A stretch of 64,000 nucleotides of DNA. Source: Diphasiastrum complanatum. Its lineage: Eukaryota; Streptophyta; Lycopodiopsida; Lycopodiales; Lycopodiaceae. Under the pieces are notes generated by a model. That model was not told the DNA's origin and did no database searches. It worked only from the letters and a program-made list of their open reading frames with translations. A program made the translations under genes and the position numbers. Location of the stretch: NCBI GenBank assembly GCA_029204225.1, contig CM055104.1:20243761-20307760 (forward strand). The letters are read 5' to 3'. Shown in pieces: positions 10,633 through 22,700 of the stretch (position 1 is the first letter of the stretch; every line of letters starts with the position of its first letter).

Positions 10633-10766
10633 TATTTCTTTAGCTTGATAAGTTTCCACAGAAACAAGACTCTAAGAGTAATTGTCTACTTGTTCTATAA
10701 TTCAGCACCAGATTTTCATACTAAGATCACTAATAGTTATTCCTATCACTTAGACTAATCTTCCAC

Positions 10767-11580
10767 ATGGATTCCCAAGGGAAAGCCAGTCCTATCATGG
10801 AAAAGCTTGATGGAGCCAATTACCATCTGTGAAAATTTAAGATGAAAACAGTGCTAATGGCTAAAGAATTGTATGACGTTGTTACAGGTGCAGAAGGGAA
10901 ACCCAAAACTGACGACAAAGCAATCGCTAGATGAAAGCTGAAGGATGGCATTCGCGCTGATCATCCTAAACATTTCAAATACTTAGATCGGCCATGTATC
11001 CGAAGCCCAGACATCCAAAAAAGTCTGGGACATCTATACGAAGTGCGAGATATAGCTTCCAAGCTACATCTCATGAAGAAATTTTACTCCCTCAAGATGG
11101 CAAATAGTAATTCCCTGTAGAATCACATCAACCAATTCAAGAACCTACTGAAGCAAATGGCCGTTGTCGGATCTGTAATAGACGATCAAGCTGTAGTGAT
11201 GCAACTGCTTACAAGCTTGCCAAGCTCATACGACAGCTGGGTGATGATCATCACGACACATCCAGAACTGACTCTTTCGAGAGTCATTACAATGTTGTTG
11301 CAGGAAGACACGTGGAGGAACGAAGCCTCTAGTTCCTCAGCTGATTCTCACGCGTTGTACACCAGCAAGAGAACGACTTAGCAAAAGAAGAAGAAAGGCT
11401 CGAAGCAATCAAAGCAAGACCAGAAACCAGCACAGTACAAGGAACAGTCGAATTCGCAGATGAAGAAGAAGCTGTTCTAAGGATACTACAAGCAAAACAA
11501 CCACGAAATTCAAGACTGCCGGATACTACAAGCTAAGAACAATAGCAAGGGGCAGTGGAATCAAGTGGCAAATGCAGCTA
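10767..11580 (+). pseudogene. Copia A gag remnant
   Basis: An ATG at 10767 begins MDSQGKASPIMEKLDGANYH, typical of a copia gag (the D-G-x-N-Y region), but a stop follows within 25 codons and more stops and frame changes follow. 11157-11381 keeps a gag segment (LLTSLPSSYDSWVMIITTHP). A zinc-knuckle homolog near 11475-11525 (NNHEIQDC) has lost an upstream cysteine frame. Copia gag packages element RNA; this one cannot be translated intact. Confidence 0.8.
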
Positions 11581-12715
11581 AAGAAGCTCCATAGCCTATT
11601 CAAAAAGCGAATCATGATGCCTTCATGACCAGCCATCAAGGAGCATCCAGCGACAGTTCTTGGTTTCTGGATTCCGGTGCCACTCAGCATATGACCAACC
11701 TCATTGGTTGTTTTGAGTCCTATACACTCTACAGTACCAATAAATATGTTCACCTTGGCGATAATAGCACATTAAAGGTGAAGGTACTGTAAGATTAAGC
11801 TTTGCAAATGATCAATCTAAGCTACTTTCTAAAGTCCTTTATGTACCCAATTTATCTACAAATCTGCTCTCTGTAAGCAGAATCACAGATCTAGGACATA
11901 GAGTAGAATTTGAATGTGATCAGTGAAAAGTAGTTGATAGGACAGGCAAGATCCTAGCACTCAGAAAGAGGCATAAATACTTGTATAGATTAAGTCATTC
12001 CTTTTCTGCCTCTAGTCAAGCACTCAGTACTTCTATTCATGCAAATAAAAGTTTACTTTGGCATTATAGACTTGGTCACTTGAATCATGTTGTTGTACAA
12101 CAAATGTCTCGATATTCTATTGTTCTTGATGTAGACTATCCTCGTGATAAAGTCGAGTTACCTGTTAGTCAAGATTGTCTAGTTGGTAAACAAACTAGGA
12201 AACCATTTAGATCAAGCCATTAGCATATTGCTAGAGGATTGTTAGACATTGTGCATTCATACATTTGTGGCCCAATGAAAAATCCTTTGCTGAAGGATGC
12301 AAAGTATTTTATAGCTTTTATTGATGAATTTTCCAGAAGGACTATGGTGTACTTTATCAAAAAGAAATCAGAAGCTTTCAATTGCTTCAAAATCTTCAAG
12401 GAGCATTAGAAAAAGAGACTAGACAAAGGATGATCAAGGCCTTAAGGTCTGACAATGGTAGAGAATACATCTTTATTGAGTTTAAGGAGTACTGCCAAAG
12501 CCAAGGCATTGAGCAGCAATTCATCACTCCTTACAGTCCTCAGTCTAATGGCTTAGCCGAGAGGAAGAACCGTACTTTGGTTGAATCAGCTAAATGTATG
12601 CTGGCGCATGCATCGCTGCCCAAGAGTTTCTGGGCCGAAGTTGTCTCCACTGCAACTTACATCCAAAACAGATGTTCGACCACGAGGTGTGGACAGGCTC
12701 GAAGCCTTCTGTGAC
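11581..12715 (+). pseudogene. Copia A protease-integrase remnant
   Basis: The protease active-site motif is visible (WFLDSGATQHM, about 11660). The integrase zinc region follows (LLWHYRLGHLNH, 12053, then QDCLVGKQTRKPF). The catalytic core includes ALRSDNGREY and TPYSPQSNGLAERKNRTLVE (12450-12580). Stops and frameshifts split these into at least three frames. After about 12700 the sequence jumps to reverse transcriptase, so the integrase C-terminus and the front of RT are deleted compared with the copy at 60426-61266. Confidence 0.85.
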
Positions 12716-13399
12716 GAACCTAAGAGTGTTCGGATGTGTTGCCTACGTAGTTATACAAGAAGACATCTACATGATCCAGCCCGAAGGATACGTCTAGAAG
12801 GTATGAAGAATCATGTCTGTAAACACCATAAAGCACTCTACAGCTTGAAACAATCTGCTAGAGATTGGTTTTAGGATCAATATATTCCTCATTGAACAAG
12901 GTTTCCAACCAAGCATTGCTGATTGCAACGTCTATTCCAAGTCGGTGCAGCAATCCTTCATTATCATTACCTTACACATGGGTGATACGTTGATTTTCAG
13001 CAACAATACCAATTTGGTCAAGGATTCTAAACATATGTTGTTTTCTGAGTTTGACATGACTGATATGGATGAAGCTCACTTCTGTCTGGGCATTCAGATC
13101 CACAGAGACAGAGCGAGACGACTGATTTATATCACTGAACAAAGATATCTTCACAATGTTCTTGATAGATACAATCTAATGAATTGTAAGTTAGCTCACT
13201 CATCGATGGATCCAGGTCTGCATTTGTCAAAGGACCAATGTCGCAAGACCAAGCAGGAAGAGGAGCAGATGAAAGAGTATCCTTATCAATCGATACTTGG
13301 ATCTCTCATGTATGCAATGGTCTGTACAAGACCTGACATCTCTTTTGCAGTAAGCTCACTCAGCCAATATATGGCTAATCCTGGCATTACCCATTGGAA
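12716..13399 (+). pseudogene. Copia A reverse transcriptase remnant
   Basis: Segments match the RT at 59547-60252: IQEDIYMIQPEGYV, then a region around QQSFIIITLHMGDTLIF, then FDMTDMDEAHFCLGIQIHRD, then YPYQSILGSLMYAMVCTRPD. The catalytic YVDD of the family has become HMGD, so the enzyme would be inactive. The copy is cut at 13399 by the LARD-1 LTR within the THWKA motif before RNase H. Confidence 0.85.
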
Positions 13400-13906
13400 G
13401 GCAATATAATATCCATTGTAAGCTTTGTAGGCCCAAAAGGAGTTATTAGCCTTAAGAACAAGGCGGTTCCCTCTTTAGGCCCTTCAAAGTAACTAAGAAG
13501 GATAATAGGCCAATAAGGGCCCAATGTAGTTTAAATAATACTTAACAAGGGCTAACTATCTCTCAAGATAGTTAAGTTAAGCTAAGTTAAGTAAGAGCAT
13601 TGTCTATAACTAGGCAAGAGACATCATTTTGTGAATCTTTTGGCTCATTTACAAGTGAGAGCTTCTAACTTCCTTGTGAATGTGAGCCATAGGGATCTCC
13701 ATTGCTAGGTCTCATGTGCCCAATCTACATGAATCCATGCTCATTTACATTGCTTTGTACTCTTTCTTTCATTGATAATGTGATTCCATTGAGATCTCCA
13801 TGTTTCTAGCTTTCTATTGATATGCTATCATGATTGTCTTGTACTTTTCTTGCTTCTAGCTTTACTTCATTGTTATTGCTATTTGCTTGGGATTTGACAC
13901 ATGACA
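13398..13906 (+). repeat. LARD-1 5' LTR, left end truncated
   Basis: It runs from the aaggcaatataat region to gacacatgaca and matches 19418-19921. The first 32 bp of the full LTR (tgtcatgtac onward) are missing, with aaggca shared at the junction with the copia RT. Confidence 0.85.
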
Positions 13907-13911
13907 TTTCT

Positions 13912-13923
13912 TGGTATCAGAGC
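13912..13923 (+). other. LARD-1 primer-binding site
   Basis: tggtatcagagc lies 5 nt after the LTR end and is complementary to plant initiator tRNA-Met. Confidence 0.9.
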
Positions 13924-14009
13924 ATAGATCCATGATTCATGATGATTCTATGAGGATTCCATTAGATTTGATGAGTTTATTGTTTTTGTAGCTTTCTTTA
14001 TGCTATATT

Positions 14010-14660
14010 TTTAACATTGAATTTTTCAGTTCTGTGCAGACGAATTTTTGACATTTAATTTCGTTTTTCATTTCTAATTTGATTCCATAGGTTTGTAGAG
14101 ATTTGTTTCAGCTTTAATTTTCACCAATTTTCAAGCCATTTGGATAAGAGATGCAAAAGTTATTGCACTTTTTCCAAAAGCTATCAAAATAGGTGACTAG
14201 AATTTTGTCTTCACTTGATTTGAATTTTTCAGATTTGTTCTGAGTTTTAATTTCTAGTTTCTTTCATAGGACTTTAAAGCATTGTCTTAGCTTTGATCTG
14301 ATCCATATGGCAGGTCATTTGGATTAGTATCCAAAAAGTTATGACAAACCTTGATTTGTAGCTCTAGTCTTGTTAGTTTTTCTTTCTTCAAAATTTTCAG
14401 TCCTGTTATGTGATTAATTTGACCTATCAAATCAGATTTAATCATTGATTTGATACTACAGTCTGATAGAGCTTGTTGTTAGATTCTCAGAGGTACTGAG
14501 TTTGTTTGATTTGGATCAATATTGAGAAAGTTATGATCAAATTTGTGGAGATGGGTCAGAATTGCCAGAATTTTGAAATTTTTTTGTGGATCTTTTCCAA
14601 GTGAGAGAGAAGCACTTCAAATTTTCAGATTTGAAGTTTAGTTTTCGTTGTAAATTTTTT
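14010..14660 (+). repeat. LARD-1 leader, degenerate tandem units of about 170-200 bp
   Basis: Recurring phrases (aatttttcag, then catttggat, then aaaagttatgac or a close variant) appear near 14019, 14222 and 14391. They are non-coding, in the untranslated leader, and are analogous in style to the gypsy-1 leader repeats. Confidence 0.5.
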
Positions 14661-15046
14661 TCAAATTTTTCATTTTGAAGTTTTATTTAAAAAAAAAAAC
14701 CAAAGCAAACCAAACCGTAACCTGACCTTACCCTAACCTGTACCCGACTAAACCTAGCCTAACCCTAAATCACCCCTCCGTGTACCCTAGGTAACCTTTT
14801 CTCTCTCTGCTCTCCTCTCTCAACTATTCTGGTTACGAAACAAAATAGGAAGCCAAAAAACTGATCGAGGAAGCCTTGTGCGGCCTGCTGCTACGATCCA
14901 GATTTGCTTTGGCATTTGGTCACCTGGCATCATGGCAGCTGCTGCGGGGAGCATCATTGCATTGAATGTCGTTCCTTTAAGCAACACCAAGCACAACTCT
15001 ATTGCCGAAGATCACCAACAATAGAGTCTCAAACACAGAATTGGAT
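14661..15046. other. LARD-1 leader, mixed sequence
   Basis: The stretch holds a poly-A run, a C/A-rich stretch with one taaccctaaat motif, a CT-rich tract (14800-14820) and sequence that may belong to the captured host block (14870-15046). No ORF is supported. Confidence 0.4.
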
Positions 15047-15682
<636 letters not shown>

Positions 15683-15878
15683 TTCTCATCAGCCACTTGA
15701 AATGTCATCCAATCGGGTGAATTGATCGATGGAACGTCAGCCAGCAGCAACCAAGCAAGCGAGCGACCAAGCAAGCGAGCGAGAGGCGAGCCTTGTCTCT
15801 TCTTGTTATTAACGCCCAAGAGTGAAACTTGTCTATACCTCTCTCTCTTCGGTTGAGAGCTCATCTCTCTTCGTCGGT
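15683..15878. other. Transition between captured block and minisatellite
   Basis: It contains repeated agcaagcgagcgag-type motifs (15750-15785). No supported gene. Confidence 0.35.
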
Positions 15879-15990
15879 CACGTAGCCGACGTCGGTCAGG
15901 TAGCTGACCCCTAACTCTCTCTCTCTCTCTCTCTCTTGGTCACGTAGCCGACGTCGGTCAGGTAGTCGACCCCCTAACTCTCTCTCTCCG
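15879..15990. repeat. Minisatellite, two units of about 63 bp, with (CT)n
   Basis: The units read ggtcacgtagccgacgtcgg, then tcaggtag, then gacc, then cctaactctctctct, and repeat once. The first unit contains an uninterrupted (CT) run near 15914-15938. Confidence 0.8.
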
Positions 15991-16560
15991 TCGGTTACAC
16001 CACAAGAGCAACCTATATATAGAAAAAATTGCCAACAATTTTCAGATTTTTGACGATTTTTTTTTATTTCTTCTACGAGCACAACAATGTTTCATGGATT
16101 CCAAGAATTTATAGAATTCAATTTTTTTTTAATTTTCTTAACCCCTTTTTTCTAAGTTGCTAAATTCAAGCTTACTTACATTCTTTGAACTTCCATAACT
16201 TTCTTGTTTGAACTCCGATTCCAATGAAGTAAAAATGAAAAGTGACCAGAACGACGAGACTGACACTGCTGAGTTACTGAAAATTTTTAAATCTTCATAT
16301 CATCTCCGTTTTAGATCGTTGTAAAAAGCAAAGTTGCTCGTGGTCACAAACTATACACAACTGCTATCTCATTTTAATTTGTTACATTTTTCATGCACAA
16401 CCACTTTATTCTTCGAGGACTCAGAATTTTCAAGTGAGTGGAGAAGAGCAATTTTACCAGCTTGTAAAATACCATTCTGAATAAATTTTAGACGGTGAAT
16501 TCATAGTCCACAATTCTTCACTAGTCATTAATGATGGATTAAATACAATCTGAAATCGTA
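15991..16560 (+). other. LARD-1 leader between minisatellite and gag
   Basis: AT-rich non-coding sequence with a poly-T run near 16060 and 16120. Nothing else is recognised. Confidence 0.5.
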
Positions 16561-16564
16561 TGTT

Positions 16565-17098
16565 ACAGCCTAGCATTTGACGGACAACCAAGTTCAATCA
16601 ACATTGATGATTGGTTGACTAAATTGGAAGGTTATTTATGTCATCGCCATTATTCTGAAGAGCATAAAATTTATTTTGCTTTATTGTGCTTCCAAGGACA
16701 AGTTCGAGCATGGTGGGATACTCAAGCACATTTGAGCACAAAGCTTTGGAGTCAATTCAAAATTGCTTTCATCGATAGTATTACCAGGTTTTATGAGAAA
16801 TCATTCGAATCTCTCAAACAAACTGGTTCTATACAACAATTTAATCAGCAATTCTTGGCATTGGTTCAGAAGACAATTTGAGTATAGAAAATGTTTGAAC
16901 TACTATGTGAGTTTTCTTCAAACGCCTATAAAGGATGTGCTTCAACCAACTCTTTCCAAATCCATTTATGCCGCTAGTTTTATGGAGTTGCGCAATATGA
17001 TGGATCGTGCACTTGCTCTGGAGCACTTATCTACAAACCATATCAATGAATGGTGGAAAGTCACCGCTCAACGGAAACCTTATTATTACAACGAATGA
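16565..17098 (+). pseudogene. LARD-1 gag domain 1 (Ty3 Retrotrans_gag-like)
   Basis: The frame from about 16574 reads FDGQ, then SINIDDWLTKLEGYL, HKIYFALLCFQGQ and VRAWWDTQ, the hallmark core of Ty3 capsid/gag. A stop and frame change occur near 16880, and the continuation to 17098 is in another frame (LALEHLSTNH-type tail). No methionine start is evident. It would form a particle protein if intact. Confidence 0.75.
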
Positions 17099-17116
17099 CT
17101 GTCTGAATACGTTAGT

Positions 17117-17419
17117 CCTACCTTTGATGGAAGCATTCACTCCATTAATGTAGACAGTTGGCTAGAAGATTTGGATTATAACTTCTACTATAGTGGAGCT
17201 ATTGATGACAGTAGTATGGTTTTCTTTGCCTCATCGGGTTTCCAAGGACGTGTTCAGTCATGGTGGAACATCGTTCACGACTTCCTTCCTGAGAACTGGT
17301 TAACTTTCAAGAGAGTTTGTAGACAGATCTTCAATCGATCTGACTTCATCCAATGGTGTTCTTTGGACCAGACAACTACAGTTGCTGAGTACAATAGAGA
17401 ATCCAACAAATGGTCCTAG
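17117..17419 (+). pseudogene. LARD-1 gag domain 2 (tandem copy)
   Basis: It reads FDGS, then SINVDSWLEDLDY, SGFQGRVQSWWN and NWLTFKRVCRQIF, aligning position by position with domain 1 (FDG, SIN, D, WL, then FQG, then WW). It follows domain 1 by under 50 bp. Divergence is substantial, so the duplication is old. It ends at a stop at 17417-17419 and degenerate sequence follows. Confidence 0.75.
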
Positions 17420-17547
17420 TATTCGATTATGGAGAAGTATATCTTGTACAATGCTATATATATGGCTTAAAACCTCAATATCGGAGCATTGTAGAAAACT
17501 ATCTACAAACTACTTCTCTCTAGCCTGGGTTTCGATTAAGGGAAACT

Positions 17548-18476
17548 ATGAAATATGTTTTAAAGTACGAGCAACAAGAACAAAAGTTTAAGTTGGAAGC
17601 TGAAAGGAAAGAAGAACAATCCAGATGGTTTGAGGAAATGAAGATGCGGATTCAGAAAGTGAGTGTATACACTAAAGCATCAGTGGATCGACAACCGCAT
17701 GTGAATGAAAGAGAAGAAACTTCTGAAGATGAAGATGATTCCATCAATGGGTCTGATGAGCAAAGTGATAACGACAAAGCGAGGACAGTGAGTCAGATTA
17801 GCAAAGCGACAACAAAAGTCAAGTCTCAGATCCAGATACAGTTGCAGGCAACAAAAGTCCAATTCAAGATTTTGATCAAGTTACAACAACAGATGGTGAA
17901 AATCAGGATTTAGATGAAAGTCAAGATTCAGATCAAGATGTGAAGATAATTGAACATCCTTTTGAGTTTTACTTCGACCATCGAAGTCCGGAACTTGACC
18001 TACATCAATGCCTTAATTTGGTCAATGAACAAGCAACTATGGATCGTCAGATTGAGAATATTGCTATGCTCGAGGAAAGTCGATCAAGGCATTCACCAAA
18101 CTTTCAGATTGAGGACTATATGACACCGATATTCCATGATGATTTGAAATTGAGTGGTTATTATCAGGATTCGATCTACGAACCATGTCAAATTGATATG
18201 GGAGCTTTTGAGAATAATTCTATTTTTGACAATGATCTAAGGGAGTATGAGGTATTCAACATGGATACTGGTAGAAATGAAGAGATTTCATTAATCCATG
18301 GAAATTCTACTTGTATCAATACTTTGAATTATTGTTCAACGTCTCATGGATCCATTAGTCAAGAGCTTCAAGTGGCTTTTGTTGGAGAACCTTACTCCTA
18401 TGGATTCTCTAGAACTCAGAAGCCAAATTGTAATTCATGTGCATATTCAGAATGTATGGATGTGAATAATGATTGA
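17548..18476 (+). pseudogene. LARD-1 coiled-coil and acidic region
   Basis: 17548-17913 encodes a charged coiled-coil-like stretch (KYEQQEQKFKLEAERKEEQS) followed by a very acidic Ser/Asp segment. A separate frame, 17940-18476, is acidic and Asn/Ser-rich and ends at a stop, with no known domain. It is probably the C-terminal part of the element's single long ORF, now frame-broken. Confidence 0.45.
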
Positions 18477-19380
18477 AAACATTCTCTCAGTCAACCAACA
18501 CTCTATAGGAAGCTGATTTTAAAATATTCCATCAATCTATATCAGTTTCTTTGGAGAGGTTTACATTGCTCAATGGACTCTAATGTGATCAATCTTCAAT
18601 TGAGTAATGTCAACAATGATTGTTCACCATCAATGGTTATTTGGAACAATCGAAACATCAAATCCCTGGTTCAACTTTGGAATGTTTTTTCATTACTTGG
18701 GATTGGTGCTTCAACGATTTATATGGGCGACTGCAAAATTTATATTTCGAGAAGAGATTCCATATTTGAGAACAATCAATTCAAATATTCACTATCACCT
18801 ATGAATGAGGTATTGACCAAATTTGAAGAAATATATTTTGGTCAACAATATGCCCAGTGATATGCTTCATCATATGACCGAGTTTCAATATTCATGCTGA
18901 CTACTTCGTATAGAGCATTTATATTTGAACAACAATTCATGACTACTGCTCATGAAAGAATTATAATGTTCTTCATCAAGTTGGTTAATCAACATGGATT
19001 GCCAACTACAATAGAAGAGCCAGATGCAACACGAAACCAAGAATCCAAGGGAATTGGATAAGCATCCAATTTGTTATGATGTCGAGGAAGCAGACAAAAG
19101 AGAATATTGCGGTGATGCACTATGTCCCTTCCATACAGATTGGTTGCCAACAAGCAATATGGTGCTTCATCCACCTCTTCTTCGACCATCAATTTTTTCT
19201 CCATGGGAACAAGGATTACAGTCTGAAGCTAGCAAAATGGATTCAATTCGACAGCTTTGGATTTGTAATAAGACAATAATTTTGTGGACGACACATCCTC
19301 ATCAATCTTGACTACTTAACCAAGGTGATCCAGCTGATCAGACAAGCGTCTTCATTATTGAGGACAAAAATGTTTAAGTA
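18477..19380 (+). other. LARD-1 3' internal region, decayed coding
   Basis: Open frames at 18573-18860 and 19024-19311 have no family features. Near 19350-19380 the frame reads SLRTKMFK, like the short tail that ends many Ty3 polyproteins before the polypurine tract. Confidence 0.4.
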
Positions 19381-19921
19381 AGGGGAGTGTCATGTACTTT
19401 TAGTACATCAGTGCTTTTCAAGGCAATATAATATCCATTGTAAGCTTTGTAGGCCCAAAAGGAGTTATTAGCCTTAAGAACAAGGCGGTTCCCTCTTTAC
19501 GCCCTTCAAAGTAACTAAGAAGGATAATAGGCCAATAAGGGCCCAATGTAGTTTAAATAATTCTTAACAAGGGCTAACTATCTCTCAAGATAGTTAAGTT
19601 AAGTTAAGTAAGAGCATTGTCTATAACTAGGCAAGAGACATCATTTTGTAAATCTTTTGGCTCATTTGCAAGTGAGAGCTTCTAGCTTCCTTATGAATGT
19701 GAGCCATATGAATCTCCATTGCTAGGTCTCATGTGCCCAATCTACATGAATCCATGCTCATTTACATTGCTTTGTACTCTTTCTTTAATTAATAATGTGA
19801 TTCCATTGAGATCTCCATGTTTCTAGCTTTCTATTGATATGCTATCATGATTGTCTTACTTTTCTTGCTTCTAGCTTTACTTCATTGTTATTGCTATTTG
19901 CTTGGGATTTGGCACATGACA
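19376..19921 (+). repeat. LARD-1 polypurine tract and 3' LTR
   Basis: aaggggag (19379-19386) precedes TGTCATGTAC. The LTR of 535 bp ends acatgaca at 19921, and flanking copia-like sequence follows directly. Confidence 0.85.
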
Positions 19922-20480
19922 AGAAATCTCTCCTCACTTGTATTCAGTCATCATGGAGTTTGACTTTCAACTTCTACCGCACTTGCCAAGGTGGTTTGGT
20001 TCCATAGTACTCCTTTTGGCGCATGCAATAGGATCTTAAGGATCTACATATGGCAATCTTTACAAAGATCATTCTAATTTTTTGCAGAACACAGTTTATG
20101 GCAACAAACATTTTCACAAAGGCATTAGCAATCAACAATCATACCAAATTTAACAATATGCTAAATTTGAAACATGATGAATCTACTTGTTATATCAATT
20201 GAAAATCAACTATTGTTGAAAAAGCACTAAGACAGTTTGACTCTGATCTTTGTATGTGGACGACACTGCTTTTCAACAATAGTGTCGAATTGATAAAAGG
20301 AATCAATAAAAGATGCGAAACAAATGTTGTCCTCAGAATTCGACATGACAAATTTGGACAAAGCTCATTATTGTCTCGGTATTCAAATATGAAGACAGAG
20401 AGCAAAAGCTAATATAGGTACATTTACAATATGCTAAACAAATATAATTTGATGAATCGCAAATTAGCATTAATGCAACA
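19922..20480 (+). pseudogene. Rearranged copia pol relic in outer left arm
   Basis: 20045-20200 encodes the copia pol tail (FTKIILIFC, then NIFTKALAINNHTKFNNML). Downstream, 20255-20480 encodes an earlier part of pol, the reverse transcriptase (TLLFNNSVELIK, then EFDMTNLDKAHYCLGIQI). The order is reversed relative to a normal element. The same join is present in the right arm (32234-32480), so the rearrangement is older than the inverted duplication. Confidence 0.7.
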
Positions 20481-20796
20481 AAGGGATTGTTGGTGGGAAA
20501 TTCAAACTTATTGATCATTATACAGATAAAATCCAAAAAGCAAAAATTGATCCAAATGTAGTGAGGGTTTGAAAAAGGAGACCAAAAGGGAGTAAATGTC
20601 ATATCAAGTAAACACAACCCTCACTCGCTCTTGGACATGTGGAAATGAATGAAAGTGATGAAGAAAAAACACATTGAAAAAATACTTATCTTTGCTTTTG
20701 CTATAGTATAAGTCCCCAAATAAACTAGTCATTGAAAAGAAATCAGTCTCTTATCAAATAATCATAATAGCTATAATCACTAGTCAAAAATTTTAC

Positions 20797-21842
20797 ACAA
20801 GGTAATTGTTGAAACATAATCATCCTTCTGTTCTATAGTCGCTAGCCCAAAAAAGGTACCAGCTTGTCAATTTATAAACGAATGAGTCATTTAAAAATTA
20901 GGCACTAAGAAATAGAACCTCCATAATCTAGTGCTAAAAAAAAAAGTTAAAGTCAAGCCGCTTGTAGTGCACTTAATACAAATTCTAGCCAATAGATCTT
21001 ATTATTGCTAAATGTAGTCAAGAAAAGGACTCTAACACCTAGTTATGAACACAAATCACAAATATGGCACAACATAAGAACCATTGACCATAAAATGTAA
21101 AGCAACTAGCATCCTCCAACTAAGAATACTAGAAGGACATCAAATGATACGACGAGTAATGAGAAGAAAATATTCTTGATAGCACATGAATTACTTCAGT
21201 AGACATATATGACTCTCTTAATAGATTATACAAGGATTTAATACTCCTTTAGTGGGAAAAGCATGACATTTTGTTCCAAAGAAAATAGTGGGAACTCGGC
21301 TATTAATAAGTATTCCTTTGTGACAAATAGTGGTCATGGTTGTTTTTCAAAGAAATATAATGACAAGCCAATCACTGGTCATGGTTGTCTTTCAAAGAAA
21401 TATCATGACAAGCCAATCACTCAGAAGAGACTAGTCACTAGCCCCTCAATTGCTGGAAAGTAGTAATTGCACAACAGAAGTCATCAAACAGATCACACAA
21501 GGTGATTGTTGAAACGTGATCAGCCTCCCGTCATATATAGTTGCTGACAAAAACAGATACCAACCCCTCAAGTGCTGAGCACACAAGACAATTGAAACGT
21601 AGGCACTGAAAAATAGAACCTCCATATATGAGCGCTGGAAGAAGATCAAGCCTCTTGTAGTACTATCCATGCAGATTCTAGCCAACAGATGGATCTTATG
21701 ATTGAAAAATACAGCCCCGTAACGTGCTCTGACATCAAGTTACAAACAAATCACAAATATGGAATAACATAAGAACTGCTGACCATAAAAATGCTAACCA
21801 GATAACAACCTCCAACAAAGAATACTAAAAGAAATACAATGA
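20797..21842. repeat. Diverged tandem duplication within left arm
   Basis: 20797-21150 and 21490-21842 share an ordered series of phrases (acacaaggt, attgttgaaac, gaacctccata, cttgtagt, ttctagccaa, acaaatcacaaatatgg, cataagaac). Between them are two 45-bp tandem units, 21332-21376 and 21377-21421 (ggtcatggttg start). The right arm has the mirror image. Confidence 0.7.
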
Positions 21843-22330
21843 CAGGTCATCTCCTTTGAAATTGCTATAAGTTTGTTTGTGACTGATATTTAATTTGGTG
21901 TTCAAATTGGTCAAAGTCATTTGAAGCTAATGTTAGCAAGATGAGAATGCAAGAGGTTCACAAGCATCATAAGAAAGTGCAATTAAAAGTATATTGTTCA
22001 TGAAAATTGAATTATTCGAAACGTGATTACAGCTTTTTGGCTTGCATTAAAAGTCCCGAAATAATTTCTGCAACAGGATTCGTGTGGCCGCAATGAACCC
22101 TAGTTTACAAGAGCATCGGTATTGCCACCACGTGATTGACACAGGACCATCGAGCCCAGGGGTTTTGGGCTACACTGTGCAGAGGCCACTCTGCATTGTA
22201 TGGGGATAGCAAATCCTGGATTCTGTCAAACATATTCTCTTGAACATCAGCATCACACAATACCAAACTTTAGAGATCGGGGAATGGACTGAGACGAATC
22301 GTCGTTCCTAGATAGAAACCTCTTTTTCCC
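21843..22330. other. Left arm, non-repetitive stretch
   Basis: No gene recognised. The sequence matches 29015-29502 in the right arm. Confidence 0.5.
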
Positions 22331-22331
22331 T

Positions 22332-22700
22332 TTGGGCTCCACATATCAAACTGAAGAGAGGGTGACACACGCTTCAAACACAATACATGCAAGCAAAGAA
22401 GTTATTTGGCTCAGAAAGATTCCTTTCAGATATCCATCCCCAGGGGTTCATCCTGCTGTCCCCAATCTCACTCCCATTGGCCGGACAAGTGCACCCCGAG
22501 TTTGTAAGATCAACAGAAAAGGTGCAAGTAGCAGGAACTCACCCTCACCCAATGAAGGATCGGCCGATCAAAGCCAGGCAGACCTGTTCATCACCAACAT
22601 ACTTGGTGGAGTTAGTGCTCAAAAATGCGAGTGCATCTTATAAGGATTCCATCCTCCAAGGATGCCACAACAATGAGGCGAATGAATGTAAGAGATAACA
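22332..22700 (+). other. Arm open reading block, unidentified
   Basis: Two overlapping frames of 103 codons are open here (22332-22643 and 22387-22698) and equally open in the right arm. A diverged paralog of the last 190 bp is at 4185-4380, and its minus-strand translation corresponds to the first frame (VCKINR, then QKCEC, against VCKVNR, then QKCES). This hints at past coding. I recognise no family. Confidence 0.3.

Noticed and set aside
14695-14770. Telomere-like cctaaccctaaat stretch
   Set aside because: Only one motif copy within irregular C/A-rich sequence, with no tandem array; it lies inside a retroelement leader.
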